Below, piece by piece: positions 16,705 through 25,814 of a stretch of DNA of 64,000 nt; the first letter of the stretch is position 1, and the number at the start of each line of letters is the position of its first letter. The notes under the pieces are model-generated. The model ran no database searches. It had not been told where the DNA came from and saw nothing but the letters and a program-made list of their open reading frames with translations. The stretch covers positions 89,345-153,344 of the forward strand of contig NZ_JAUFPN010000147.1 in the NCBI RefSeq assembly GCF_030409335.1. Direction: 5' to 3'. Origin of the DNA: Paeniroseomonas aquatica (GTDB lineage: Bacteria; Pseudomonadota; Alphaproteobacteria; Acetobacterales; Acetobacteraceae). The translations under genes and the position numbers were made by a program.

Positions 16705-17042
16705 CCCTTGGCCGGGGCGTCGCTGCCGGTGATCGGCTTCAGCACGTCGCCGATGGTCGCCCGCAGGACGCTGACGCGCACGTTGGGGGCGATCTCCACC
16801 TCGACCTCGTCCACGCCGTCCTTCACGGTGATGACCTTGGCGATGATGCCGCCCGCGGTCAGCACGCGGTCGCCGCGCTTGAGCGAGGCCAGCAGCGCGC
16901 GGTGCTCCTTCTGCTTCTTCTGCTGCGGGCGGATGAGCAGGAAGTAGAAGACGCCGAAGATGAGCAGGAGCGGCGCGAGCTGCATGACCAGCGCCATCGG
17001 GCCGCCGGCGGCGTCCTGGGCATAAGCGGGGGAGATGAACAT
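16701..17042 (-). CDS. yajC: Sec translocase accessory subunit YajC
   Basis: 113 residues: a short periplasmic N-terminus, one membrane helix (LAPLLLIFGVFYFLL), then the signature RPQQKKQKEHRALLASLKRGD and a basic cytoplasmic domain ending IGDVLKPI. It is part of the SecDF-YajC complex that helps SecYEG export. The ATG is preceded by AAGGAA. secD and secF, its usual downstream partners, are not here; a hypothetical exported protein follows instead. Confidence 0.95.
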   Translation of the reverse strand: MFISPAYAQDAAGGPMALVMQLAPLLLIFGVFYFLLIRPQQKKQKEHRALLASLKRGDRVLTAGGIIAKVITVKDGVDEVEVEIAPNVRVSVLRATIGDVLKPITGSDAPAKG

Positions 17043-17158
17043 CCCGGGGATTTCCTTGTTGGGCCGGCTTGGCGTATGCGGCGGGGCGCAAACTAGCGGG
17101 CGCCCCCCCAGCGTCAAGTGCGGCCGGCGGCAGGCGGGGCTCGCCCGCGGGATCACGG

Positions 17159-18016
17159 ATGGACAATCACATGGACAATGCCCTGCTGACCCGCATCGCC
17201 GAGGCCCTGGAGCGGCTGGCCCCGCCGCCCCCCGCCCCGCCCCGGGTCGAGGGCGCCGATGCCTTCGTCTGGCACGCCGAGCCGGTGGCGCGCCTCGCCC
17301 CGGTCGCCCGCGTCTCCCGCGTCGAGCTCGGGCTGCTGCAGGGCGTGGAGCGGCAGAAGGGCATCCTGCTGGAGAACACCCTGCGCTTCGCCCGCGGCCA
17401 TGCCGCCAACAACGTCATGCTCTGGGGCGCCCGCGGCATGGGCAAGTCCTCGCTCATCAAGGCCGCGCATGCCGCCGCCAATGCCGAGATCCCCGGCAGC
17501 CTGGCGCTGATCGAGATCCAGCGGGAGGACATCCGCACCCTGCCGGAGCTGCTGAACATCCTCCGGGCCCAGCCGCGCCGCTGCCTGGTCTTCTGCGACG
17601 ACCTCTCCTTCGAGAAGGAGGACGCCGACTACAAGGCGCTGAAATCCGTGCTCGACGGCGGCATCGAGGGCCGCCCGGTCAACGTGCTGTTCTACGCGAC
17701 CTCCAACCGCCGCCACCTGATGTCCCGCGACATGATCGAGAACGAGCGCAGCACCGCCATCCACGGCCAGGAGGCGGTGGAGGAGAAGGTCTCGCTCAGC
17801 GACCGCTTCGGGCTCTGGATCGGCTTCCACAACTGCGACCAGCCGACCTACTTCGCCATGGTCGAGGGCTATGCCGCATCCTTCGGCATCGCGCTGTCGC
17901 CGGAGGAGCTGCGGCGCCAGGCGAATGAGTGGTCGGTGACCCGCGGCGGCCGTTCCGGCCGGGTCGCCTGGCAGTTCATCCAGGACCTCGGCGGCCGGCT
18001 CGGCGTGGCGACCTGA
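17159..18016 (+). CDS. DUF815-family ATPase
   Basis: 285 residues. A P-loop GARGMGKSS (about 99-107) and Walker B VFCDDLSF (about 148-155) define an AAA-like ATPase. SNRRHLM and the long ENERSTAIHGQEAVEEK insert are typical of the DUF815 family. The family is widespread and often sits beside yajC in alphaproteobacteria, as here (divergent, 116 bases apart). The molecular function is unknown. A second Met lies 4 codons downstream. Confidence 0.9.
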   Translation: MDNHMDNALLTRIAEALERLAPPPPAPPRVEGADAFVWHAEPVARLAPVARVSRVELGLLQGVERQKGILLENTLRFARGHAANNVMLWGARGMGKSSLIKAAHAAANAEIPGSLALIEIQREDIRTLPELLNILRAQPRRCLVFCDDLSFEKEDADYKALKSVLDGGIEGRPVNVLFYATSNRRHLMSRDMIENERSTAIHGQEAVEEKVSLSDRFGLWIGFHNCDQPTYFAMVEGYAASFGIALSPEELRRQANEWSVTRGGRSGRVAWQFIQDLGGRLGVAT

Positions 18017-18031
18017 GGCCGGGCGGCGGCC

Positions 18032-18802
18032 TCACCCCGCGTCGAGCCAGTCGACATCGCCATCGTCGAGGTCGTAGCGGGCGGCGACGATCCTGAGCCG
18101 CCCGGCGGCGACCGCATCCCGGAGGATGCCGCTCTGCGTCGCAAGCCGGGTGGCGACCCGGCGGGCATTGGCCCGCACCGCATTGTCGAGCGGATCGCCC
18201 GCCGCGCCGCGCACCGACAGCACGGCCGGGATGATGGGCTGCACCATCTCCCCGATCACCCCGGGGAAGACCGCGTTCCGCTCGACCACGTCGAGCGCCG
18301 CGGCGACGGCGCCGCAGCCCTCGTGCCCCAGCACCACCACCAGCGGGCAGCCGAGCACGCCCACGCCGTATTCCACGCTGCCGAGCGCCGCCGTGTCGAT
18401 GGTGTTGCCGGCGTTGCGGACGATGAACAACTCGCCCAGGCCGCGGCCGAACAGCAGCTCGGGCGGCACCCGGCTGTCGGAACAGCCGACCAGCACCGCG
18501 AAGGGCGCCTGCCCCCGGGCCAGCTCGACCCGCCGCTCCCGCCCCTGGGTGCTCCGGAAGGGCGCCTCGGTCAGGAAGCGGTCGTTGCCGTCCTGCAGCT
18601 GGCGCAGGGCCTGGTCCGGGGTGAGGCTGGTGCGGGCCACCACCTCGGCCGTCCGCCCTGACGCCGGCGCCAGAGCCGCGGTGGCCGCGAGCAGGCCGGC
18701 CGCGGCGAAACGGCGGCGGCCCCAGCCCTGGCCCGCGGGTCGATCCTGGGCCGGAGGATGAGGATGGGCGCTGCCGCAGCAGCGGCACGAGGCGTCAGGC
18801 AT
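18032..18802 (-). CDS. Tat-exported beta-class carbonic anhydrase
   Basis: 256 residues. Zinc ligands are C107 (GCSDSR, with D109), H160 and C163 (LGHEGCG), the beta-carbonic anhydrase set, which interconverts CO2 and bicarbonate. An N-terminal extension holds a twin-arginine motif (GRRRFAAAG, 28-36) and a hydrophobic stretch, so the enzyme is probably periplasmic. In front of it is an unusual Cys/His-rich head (CRCCG, HPH). A GGGAG ribosome site supports the ATG that gives MPDASC. Convergent with the DUF815 gene, 15 bases apart. Confidence 0.92.
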   Translation of the reverse strand: MPDASCRCCGSAHPHPPAQDRPAGQGWGRRRFAAAGLLAATAALAPASGRTAEVVARTSLTPDQALRQLQDGNDRFLTEAPFRSTQGRERRVELARGQAPFAVLVGCSDSRVPPELLFGRGLGELFIVRNAGNTIDTAALGSVEYGVGVLGCPLVVVLGHEGCGAVAAALDVVERNAVFPGVIGEMVQPIIPAVLSVRGAAGDPLDNAVRANARRVATRLATQSGILRDAVAAGRLRIVAARYDLDDGDVDWLDAG

Positions 18803-18883
18803 AGGAAGGTACTCCCGGTTCTCGGTCAGAACGCCGCAGGCGGCCGGCGCTGGCATCGGGCCGGGCGCCGAAGCCCCGACCGC

Positions 18884-20152
18884 TCAGGAAATCCGCTCGG
18901 CCCCGCCCATCCAGGGCCGCAGCACCTCGGGGATCAACACGCTGCCATCGGCCTGCTGGTGGGTCTCGAGCACCGCGATCAGCGCGCGACCCACCGCCAC
19001 GCCGCTGCCGTTCAAGGTATGGAGGAAGGCGGTGCCCTTGCCCTCGGCCGGGCGGTAGCGGGCGTTCATGCGCCGGGCCTGGAAGTCGCGGCAATTGGAG
19101 CAGGAGGAAATCTCCCGCCACATCTGCTGCCCCGGCAGCCAGACCTCGAGGTCATAGGTCCGCGCCGCGCTGAAGCCGGTATCCCCGGCGCAGAGGAACA
19201 ACCGCCGCCAGACCAGCCCGAGCTCGGTCAGCACCCGCTCGGCGCAGGCGGTCATGCGCTCGTGCTCGGCGTCGCTGTCCTCCGGCCGGGTGACCGAGAC
19301 CAGCTCGACCTTCTGGAACTGGTGCTGCCGCAGCATCCCCCGCGTATCCCGCCCCGCGCTGCCGGCCTCGGAGCGGAAGCTGGGCGAGAGCGCGGTGAGG
19401 CGGAGCGGCAGCGCCGATTCGGCGAGGATCTCCTCCCGCACCAGGTTGGTCAGCGGCACCTCGGCGGTCGGGATGAGGTAGCGGCCGTCGGTGGTCTTGA
19501 AGAGGTCGTCCTCGAATTTCGGCAGCTGGCCGGTGCCGTACATGGTCGCGGCATTGACCAGGTAGGGCACCGCGGTCTCGGTGTAGCCGTGCTGCTCGCT
19601 GTGCAGGGTCAGCATCCACTGCCCGAGCGCCCGCTCCAGCCGCGCCAGCGCGCCGCGGAGCACGGTGAAGCGGGTGCCGGCGAGCTTGGCCGCCGCCGCG
19701 AAATCCATCAGCCCGAGGGCCTCGCCCAGCTCGAAATGCTGCTTCGGCGCGAAGTTGGGGCGCGGCGGCTCGCCGTGCTGGTGGAGCACGACGTTGGCGG
19801 TCTCGTCGCGGCCTTCGGGGACCTCGGCGTCGAGGATGTTCGGCAGGGATTCCAGCACCTGCTTGAGCTCGGCATCGAGGCCGATGCGCGCTTCGGTCGC
19901 CGCGGCGTCGAGGCCGGCACCGGCCTCGGCCATGAGCCGGGCGACCTCCGCCTCGTCGCCCTTGCCCTTGGCCCGGCCGATGGCCTTGGCGCGCTCGTTG
20001 CGACGCTTCTGCGCCGCCTCCTCGCCGGCGATGGCGTCCCGCCGCCGGGCGTCGATCCCGACGATGGTGCCGCCGATCGCTGCCACGCCCCGCCGCGCCA
20101 TCGCCGCGTCGAAGGCCTCGGGCGCCTCGCGGATTCGCCGGATGTCGTGCAT
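18884..20152 (-). CDS. serS: Seryl-tRNA synthetase
   Basis: 422 residues, standard length. It charges tRNA-Ser with serine. The N-terminal coiled-coil arm covers about residues 30-105. The class II core shows [27 protein letters not shown] (motif 2) and the closing motif 3 [14 protein letters not shown]. It is the last gene of the long minus-strand operon, starting 3 bases after the tatC stop. Confidence 0.97.
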   Translation of the reverse strand: MHDIRRIREAPEAFDAAMARRGVAAIGGTIVGIDARRRDAIAGEEAAQKRRNERAKAIGRAKGKGDEAEVARLMAEAGAGLDAAATEARIGLDAELKQVLESLPNILDAEVPEGRDETANVVLHQHGEPPRPNFAPKQHFELGEALGLMDFAAAAKLAGTRFTVLRGALARLERALGQWMLTLHSEQHGYTETAVPYLVNAATMYGTGQLPKFEDDLFKTTDGRYLIPTAEVPLTNLVREEILAESALPLRLTALSPSFRSEAGSAGRDTRGMLRQHQFQKVELVSVTRPEDSDAEHERMTACAERVLTELGLVWRRLFLCAGDTGFSAARTYDLEVWLPGQQMWREISSCSNCRDFQARRMNARYRPAEGKGTAFLHTLNGSGVAVGRALIAVLETHQQADGSVLIPEVLRPWMGGAERIS

Positions 20153-20155
20153 GGC

Positions 20156-20962
20156 TCAGGTCTTCTTCGTGTCGTCGGGCTTGGCCTCGGGCTTCTTCCG
20201 GGCCATCCAGGTCGCCGCCAGGATCGAGAGCTCGTAGAGCGCCAGCAGCGGCACCGCCAGGCCCACCTGGCTGATGACGTCGGGCGGCGTCAGCACCGCC
20301 GCCACCACGAACATGCCGACGATGGCGTAGCGCCGCCCCTTCTTCAGCGTCTCGACGCTGAGGATGCCGACGCGGCACAGCAGGGTCAGCAGCACCGGCA
20401 TCTGGAAGGAGATGCCGAAGGCCAGGATCATCTGCATGACCAGCGAGAGGTACTCGCTGACCTTCGCCTCGAGCTGGATCGGCAGGCTGCCGGCGCCGGG
20501 CGGCGTCTCGAAGGTGATGAAGAAGCGCCAGGCCAGCGGGAAGATGAAGTAATAGGCCAGCGCCGCCCCCGCCACGAACAGGAAGGGCGAGGCCACCAGG
20601 AAGGGCGTCACCGCCCGCTTCTCGGAGCGGTAGAGGCCGGGGGCGATGAACAGCCAGAGCTGCGTCGCCCAGACCGGGAAGCTGAAGAAGGTCGCGCCGA
20701 AGAAGGCCACCTTCAGGTAGGTGAAGAAGGCCTCGTACAGCGCGGTGAAGATCATCCGCCGCTCGCCGCCGCCCTGCTGCTGCAGGATGTCGGCCAGCGG
20801 CTGGGCCAGGAAGCCGTAGATCTGCGCCGAGAAGTAGTAGCAGATCGCGAAGGCGATGCCGAAGGCACCGACCGACCAGAGCAGCCGCGTGCGCAGCTCC
20901 ATCAGGTGGTCGAGCAGCGGCATCGGCTTGTCGTCGATGATATCGTCCGGATCGCGCGACAC
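20156..20962 (-). CDS. tatC: Twin-arginine translocase subunit TatC
   Basis: 268 residues with six membrane helices. The cytoplasmic N-terminus contains MPLLDHLMELRTRLL, whose Glu belongs to the signal-peptide binding site. The family segment FGISFQMPVLLTLL is present. It is the receptor for folded proteins with RR signals, several of which are encoded in this window. Twelve bases separate it from tatB; serS follows directly. Confidence 0.97.
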   Translation of the reverse strand: MSRDPDDIIDDKPMPLLDHLMELRTRLLWSVGAFGIAFAICYYFSAQIYGFLAQPLADILQQQGGGERRMIFTALYEAFFTYLKVAFFGATFFSFPVWATQLWLFIAPGLYRSEKRAVTPFLVASPFLFVAGAALAYYFIFPLAWRFFITFETPPGAGSLPIQLEAKVSEYLSLVMQMILAFGISFQMPVLLTLLCRVGILSVETLKKGRRYAIVGMFVVAAVLTPPDVISQVGLAVPLLALYELSILAATWMARKKPEAKPDDTKKT

Positions 20963-20974
20963 TGGTTCGGGTGC

Positions 20975-21559
20975 TCAGCTCTGGGTCTGGGTGGGCGCCG
21001 GCGGCGCGGCCGGCGCCACCGGCGCCGGTCCGGCGGGCGGCACGAAGGCAGGGGCGGCGGGCGGCGCGGCGGCCAAGGCCGGCGGCGGCACGAAGGCGGG
21101 CGGGATGAAGGCCGGCGCCGCCGGCGGGGCGAGGCCTTCCGTGCCGGCGCCGCCGGGTCTGGCGCTGGCCCCTTCCATGGCAGCCGGCGGCGGCTCGAGG
21201 CCCGGCCCCATCGGCTCGCCGGCGGGCGTGGCCGGCGGCGGCGGGGAATAGGGGGTGTAGTCCGGCTTCAGCGGGTCCTCGGTGAAGGTCTTGCGGATCG
21301 AGCCGTCCTTGTCCACCGCCTTGGTGAACTGGTCGCGCACGTTGAAATTGCGGATCTCGTTGATGGAGTTGCGGACCTCGTCGAGGTTCGCCTCGCGCAC
21401 CAGCTCGTCGGCCTGGCCCTGGAACTCGCTGGCCATGCGGCGCAGCTTCGCGATGCCGCGCGCCACGCCGCGGATCGCCTCGGGCAGGTCCTTCGGACCG
21501 ATGACGACCAGCGCCACCACGCCCACCAGCGCTATCTCGGACCAGGCAAGATCGAACAT
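20975..21559 (-). CDS. tatB: Twin-arginine translocase subunit TatB
   Basis: 194 residues from MFDLAWSE, with GGGAGA 6 bases upstream. The short N-terminal helix has the conserved Glu and VVIGPKDLPEA, followed by an amphipathic helix. The C-terminal half is a Pro/Ala/Gly-rich tail. It forms the receptor complex with TatC. A tatA gene would normally precede it; 80 bases upstream there is instead an ABC ATPase gene. Confidence 0.95.
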   Translation of the reverse strand: MFDLAWSEIALVGVVALVVIGPKDLPEAIRGVARGIAKLRRMASEFQGQADELVREANLDEVRNSINEIRNFNVRDQFTKAVDKDGSIRKTFTEDPLKPDYTPYSPPPPATPAGEPMGPGLEPPPAAMEGASARPGGAGTEGLAPPAAPAFIPPAFVPPPALAAAPPAAPAFVPPAGPAPVAPAAPPAPTQTQS

Positions 21560-21639
21560 ACCGTCTCCCGCCACGCTGTGGGGCTACTCCCCGGATCGCG
21601 CGGCCCCTCCCGTTAGCAGGATAGCCCCGCGGCGCCAAT

Positions 21640-22704
21640 CTAGGGAGGCGGGGGCGGAAATACGAAGGCCCGTTCGGGATCCAAAGCGACCGTCACCCGC
21701 TGTCCACGTGCCAGCCGGGCGCCGGGCGGCAGCCGGGCATGCAGATGCAGCACCCCGCCCGCCCCGTCCGCCACCGCCAGATGCACCAGGGTGGTCGCCC
21801 CCAGCAGCCGGCAGGCCTCCACCTCGGCGGGGGTACCCGCATGGCTCCCCCCGGCGGCATCGACCCGCAGCCCCTCCGGACGCAGCAGCAGCTCGGCCGG
21901 GCCATCCGGCAGGCGGCAGTCCTCCGGCCGCGGCATCGGCCCGATCGCCGTCTCCACCCGCCCGTCGCGCAGCCGCGCCGGCAGCCGGTTCACCTCGCCG
22001 AGGAAGGTGGCGACGAAGGGATCGGCCGGCCGGAGATAGAGCGCCTCCGGCGTCCCGAGCTGCACCACCCGCCCGGCCCGCATCAGGGCGATGCGGTCGG
22101 CCAGGAACATCGCCTCCTCGGCGTCGTGGGTCACGATCAGCGCCGGGATGCCGGCGGTCTGGAGCACGTGCAGGGTGTCGTCCCGCACCTGCTCCCGCAG
22201 CCGGGCATCGAGCGAGGCGAAGGCCTCGTCCAGCAGCAGCACCTGCGGCCGCGGCGCCAGCGCCCGGGCCAGCGCCACCCGCTGCTGCTGCCCGCCCGAG
22301 AGCATGTGCGGGAAGGCATTGGCGTGGGTCTCCAGCCCCACCCGGGCCAGCGCCTCGGCCACCTGCCAGGCCCGTTCCCCCTTCGGGATGCGGCCGAGCC
22401 CGAAGGCGACGTTCTGGGCGACGGTCAGATGCGGGAAGAGCGCGTAATCCTGGAACACGAAGCCGACGCGGCGGGCCTCCGGCGGCAGGTCCCGCCCCGG
22501 CTCGCCGACCACCACCCCGCCCAGCTCGATCCGCCCGGCCTGCAGCGGCTCCAGCCCGGCCACCAGCCGCAGCAGCGTGGTCTTGCCGTCGCCCGAGGGG
22601 CCCAGGAGACAGAGGATCTCCCCCGCCGCCACCTGCAGGTCGATGCCGCGCAGCACCTCCCGCCCGCCATAGGCGTGGCGGATGCCCGCGAGCCGCAGGG
22701 TCAT
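21640..22704 (-). CDS. Orphan ABC transporter ATPase (FbpC/PotA-like)
   Basis: 354 residues. Walker A is GPSGDGKTT (about 36-44; Asp replaces the common Cys), the signature is LSGGQQQR, and Walker B is LLLDEAFASLD, where Ala replaces the Pro of DEP. A TOBE-like C-terminal domain begins at about LLLRPEGLRV. It resembles iron- or polyamine-importer ATPases, but no permease or receptor gene is next to it. It overlaps scpB by 4 bases (ATGA) and so is co-translated in the scpAB-tatBC operon, in the slot where tatA usually lies. Confidence 0.9.
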   Translation of the reverse strand: MTLRLAGIRHAYGGREVLRGIDLQVAAGEILCLLGPSGDGKTTLLRLVAGLEPLQAGRIELGGVVVGEPGRDLPPEARRVGFVFQDYALFPHLTVAQNVAFGLGRIPKGERAWQVAEALARVGLETHANAFPHMLSGGQQQRVALARALAPRPQVLLLDEAFASLDARLREQVRDDTLHVLQTAGIPALIVTHDAEEAMFLADRIALMRAGRVVQLGTPEALYLRPADPFVATFLGEVNRLPARLRDGRVETAIGPMPRPEDCRLPDGPAELLLRPEGLRVDAAGGSHAGTPAEVEACRLLGATTLVHLAVADGAGGVLHLHARLPPGARLARGQRVTVALDPERAFVFPPPPP

Positions 22705-23324
22705 CCCTGCGGCTGGCCGCCGGCCTGGAGCCGCGGCGCCTGGAACAGCCCGCCGGGCTCGTTGACCAGCTCCTCCCGCCGCGGCAGGTCGCCGAGGCCC
22801 TGCAGCCCGAATTGCTCGAGGAAGCGCGGGGTGGTGCCCCAGAGGCTGGGCCGCCCCGGCACTTCCTTGCGGCCGCGCGGAGCGATCAGCCCGTGCTCCA
22901 GCAGTGCCTCGAGCGTGGCCTGGGACAGCGCCGCGCCGCGGATCTCCTCGATCTCCGGCCGGGTCACCGGCTGGTGGTAGGCGATGATGGCCAGCGTCTC
23001 CATCGCCACCCGCGGCAGCTTGCGCGGCACCTCGACCACCCGGGTCAGCGCCGGGGCGAGGTCGGCGGCGGTGCGGAAGGCGTAGCCGCCGCCCACCTCG
23101 ACCAGCTCGACCGGCCGGCCGGCGGTGGTCGCCAGCAGCGAGGTCAGCACCGCCCGCGCATCCACCCCGGGCGGCAGCGCCTGCTGCACCTTGGCGGCGG
23201 CGATCGGCCGGTCGCTGGCGAAGACCAGCGCCTCGGCGATCCGCAGGGCATGGGCGAAGAGCGCCGGGTCGGCCGCCGCATCCGCGCCGGGCGCGGCCTC
23301 CGGGGCGTCAGGCTGCTCGGACAT
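22701..23324 (-). CDS. scpB: Segregation and condensation protein ScpB
   Basis: 207 residues. Two winged-helix domains: the first starts at RIAEALVFAS; the second contains METLAIIAYHQPVTRPEIEEIRG, the family hallmark, and GRPSLWGTTPRFLEQFGL. It forms the kleisin complex with ScpA and SMC. It begins inside the scpA 3' end (17-base overlap) and overlaps the ABC ATPase start. Confidence 0.96.
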   Translation of the reverse strand: MSEQPDAPEAAPGADAAADPALFAHALRIAEALVFASDRPIAAAKVQQALPPGVDARAVLTSLLATTAGRPVELVEVGGGYAFRTAADLAPALTRVVEVPRKLPRVAMETLAIIAYHQPVTRPEIEEIRGAALSQATLEALLEHGLIAPRGRKEVPGRPSLWGTTPRFLEQFGLQGLGDLPRREELVNEPGGLFQAPRLQAGGQPQG

Positions 23325-24108
23325 CGGGTAGCGCCTCCTCCATCGGGGTCGACCGGCGGACCAGGATCGGCCCGAAGGCCCGTTCCTGGCGCAGCTCGAT
23401 GCCGCCGCCGCGGGCCGTCTCCAGCGCCGCGATCAGGGTGCTGGCGAGCGCCGCCCGCCGCTCGACCGGATCGGTCAGCCCCTCCGGCAGGAAGCGGGTC
23501 AGGGTGGCCCAGTCCGGCAGGGCGCCGACCATGCCGCCGAGCCGGGCCAGGGCATCCTGCACGGTCCAGAGCTTGCGGTGCTTCGGCGCATAGGGTCGCC
23601 GCGCCAGGGCCCGGCGGCGGGCCGCGGCATAGGCCTGCAGCAGCGCCGGCAGGTCGGCGTTCAGCCCGCTGCGGTCCTCGACCCGGAGGTTCTCGGCCGC
23701 GCCGCGGGCGAAGATCTCGCGGCCGAGCTGCTGCCGGCCGCCGAGGAAGGCGGCCGCCAGCCGCATCCGGTCCAGCTCGGCCAAGCGGTCGGTCAGCGCC
23801 GCCGCCAGCGCCTCGGCATCCAGCTCCTCGGCCGGGTCCTGCGGCACCAGCAGGCGGGATTTCAGCCAGGCCAGCCAGGCGGCCATCACCAGCCAGTCCG
23901 CCGCCAGCTCGAGCCGCACCCGGCGCGCCTGGTCCAGCACCGCCAGGAACTGGTCCACCAGGGCGATGATGGAGATCCTCTCGAGGTCGACCTTCTGCGC
24001 CCGCGCCAGGTCGAGCAGCAGGTCGAGCGGCCCCTCGAAGCCCTCGAGCCGGAGATGCATGACCGGCTGGGTCATCAAGTGCCGCCCGGGGGCCGGGGCA
24101 TCAGCCAT
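23308..24108 (-). CDS. scpA: Segregation and condensation protein ScpA
   Basis: 266 residues. The kleisin signature GFEGPLDLLLDLARAQKVDLERI lies near residue 25, and the C-terminal winged helix is near residues 190-260. It bridges SMC heads for chromosome compaction. The ATG at 24108 overlaps the end of the M50 protease gene by 8 bases; an internal Met (MTQPVMHL) 11 codons later is an alternative start. Confidence 0.96.
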   Translation of the reverse strand: MADAPAPGRHLMTQPVMHLRLEGFEGPLDLLLDLARAQKVDLERISIIALVDQFLAVLDQARRVRLELAADWLVMAAWLAWLKSRLLVPQDPAEELDAEALAAALTDRLAELDRMRLAAAFLGGRQQLGREIFARGAAENLRVEDRSGLNADLPALLQAYAAARRRALARRPYAPKHRKLWTVQDALARLGGMVGALPDWATLTRFLPEGLTDPVERRAALASTLIAALETARGGGIELRQERAFGPILVRRSTPMEEALPDVRAA

Positions 24109-24808
24109 TGCCCGAGGCGCGCAGCACGAGCTCGAAGCCGCGCGCCACCACGTTCCGCAGCGCCCAGCCGACCGGGTCGAAGCCGTCCGTCAGCCGCGGC
24201 AGCAGGAAGACGCCGAACAGCACGATGAGGATCCCCCAGCGTTCCAGCCGCATATAGGGCAGCACCAGCGCCCGCGGCAGCAGCCCGGCGACGATCCGCC
24301 CGCCATCCAGCGGCGGAATCGGCAGCAGGTTGAACAAGCCAAGCACCAAATTCGCCAGGATGGAAAGCTGGATGAAGTGGATGCCGACCTGCATCGCCTC
24401 CCGCGGCGCGATACCCTCGAGCGCCAGCAGCGGATGCGCCAGCAGGCCGGCGATCATCGCCAGGGCGAAATTCATCGCCGGCCCGGCGGCGGCCACCAGC
24501 ATCATGCCGGTGCGCGGATTGGCCAGGGCCCGGAGGTCCACCGGCACCGGCTTGGCCCAGCCGAACATGAACTCCACCCGCCCGAGGGTCAGCAGCTGCC
24601 CGAGCAGCAGCACCCCCGGCACCAGCACCGTCCCGACGCGGTCGACGTGCCGCAGCGGGTTGAGGCTGAGCCGCCCCATCCGCTTGGCCGTGTCATCCCC
24701 GAGCCAGAGCGCCGCGTAGCCATGCGCCGCCTCGTGCAGGGTGATCGCCAGGACGGAGGCCACCACCGCGACCAGCAGCTCCGGCAGCCAGCCGAGGAAT
24801 TCCGTCAC
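24101..24808 (-). CDS. M50-family site-2-type membrane protease
   Basis: 235 residues from a GTG that overlaps the nagZ stop (GTGA). A zinc motif HEAAH (25-29) lies in the first membrane helix, and a third ligand Asp168 is in PIPPLDGGR; the other helices are hydrophobic. Small M50B-type proteases of this kind are common in alphaproteobacteria between nagZ and scpA. It probably cleaves a membrane protein within the bilayer; the substrate is unknown. Confidence 0.92.
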   Translation of the reverse strand: MTEFLGWLPELLVAVVASVLAITLHEAAHGYAALWLGDDTAKRMGRLSLNPLRHVDRVGTVLVPGVLLLGQLLTLGRVEFMFGWAKPVPVDLRALANPRTGMMLVAAAGPAMNFALAMIAGLLAHPLLALEGIAPREAMQVGIHFIQLSILANLVLGLFNLLPIPPLDGGRIVAGLLPRALVLPYMRLERWGILIVLFGVFLLPRLTDGFDPVGWALRNVVARGFELVLRASGNG

Positions 24809-25812
24809 GCCGCCGCCGCAAGCTGCGCATCGCGCTCCGCCAGCAGCAGGGTTGGGTCGAGCGCCCGGCGCGCCGCCAGCACCCGCGCCCGGGTCGCCGC
24901 CAGCCGCTCCGCCGCCCGGTCGTCGAGCATCGGGCATTCCTCGAGCAGCGCCGCCGTATCGGCCAGCACGCCGTTGCAATGCAGCACCAGGTCGCAGCCC
25001 GCGGCGATGGACTGCACCGCCAGCGACCCGGGATCGCCGCGCAGCGCCTTCATGCAGAGGTCGTCGCTGACCAGGATGCCCTCGAAGCCGATCGCCCGGC
25101 GGATCACCTGGCCGATGACGCGCGGCGACAGCGTCGCCGGCAGGTCGGGGTCGAGCGCCTCGTAGACGATATGCGCCGTCATCGCCCAGGCGGCGATCCC
25201 GGCCAGCGCCGCGAAGGGCCCGCAATCGGCGGCCAGCGCCTCCCGCGGCGCGGCCACCCGCGGCAGGTCGAGATGGCTGTCCACCAGCGCCCGGCCATGC
25301 CCCGGCACATGCTTCACCACCGGGATGCAGCCGGCCTGCTGCAGCCCCTCGGCCCAGGCGAGGCCGAGCCGCGCCACCTCCTCGGGGTCGGCGCTGAAGG
25401 CGCGGTCGCCGATCACCGCATGCGCGCCGGGCAGCCGCAGGTCGAGCACCGGGGCGCAGACCACGTCGAAGCCGGCCTCGCGGCACATCAGCCCGTGCAG
25501 CGCGGCATTGGCCCGCGCCGCCGCCTCCGGCAGGCCCTCGAAGGCCGCCGCCGGCGGGCAGTCGGCCCAGTGCGGCGCCCGCAGCCGGGCCACCCGGCCG
25601 CCCTCCTGGTCCACCAGGATCGGCGCCGCCTCCCCCAGCAGGTCGCGGATCGCGGCGGTCAGCGCCCGCAGCTGCACGGGGTCGGCGATGTTGCGGGCGA
25701 ACAGGATGACCCCGAGCGGCGGGGCGAGGCGGAACAGCGCCACCTCCGCCGCGCTCAGCTCCGTCCCGGCCAGCCCGACGAGGGCGGCCCGGGGCACGAT
25801 GCGCGGTGACAT
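24805..25812 (-). CDS. nagZ: Beta-N-acetylhexosaminidase NagZ
   Basis: 335 residues, glycoside hydrolase family 3. The loop KHVPGHG (167-173) with D178 and H180 is the family His/Asp dyad. The nucleophile Asp is in VSDDL (about residue 246). It removes GlcNAc from anhydro-muropeptides in cell-wall recycling, in the cytoplasm. The start ATG is 2 bases after the SPOR-gene stop. Confidence 0.95.
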   Translation of the reverse strand: MSPRIVPRAALVGLAGTELSAAEVALFRLAPPLGVILFARNIADPVQLRALTAAIRDLLGEAAPILVDQEGGRVARLRAPHWADCPPAAAFEGLPEAAARANAALHGLMCREAGFDVVCAPVLDLRLPGAHAVIGDRAFSADPEEVARLGLAWAEGLQQAGCIPVVKHVPGHGRALVDSHLDLPRVAAPREALAADCGPFAALAGIAAWAMTAHIVYEALDPDLPATLSPRVIGQVIRRAIGFEGILVSDDLCMKALRGDPGSLAVQSIAAGCDLVLHCNGVLADTAALLEECPMLDDRAAERLAATRARVLAARRALDPTLLLAERDAQLAAAA

Positions 25813-25814
25813 GC

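Noticed and set aside
18758..23969. Long plus-strand frames opposite serS, tatBC, the ABC ATPase and scpAB
   Set aside because: The minus-strand genes show conserved motifs and tight operon overlaps; the plus-strand frames do not.
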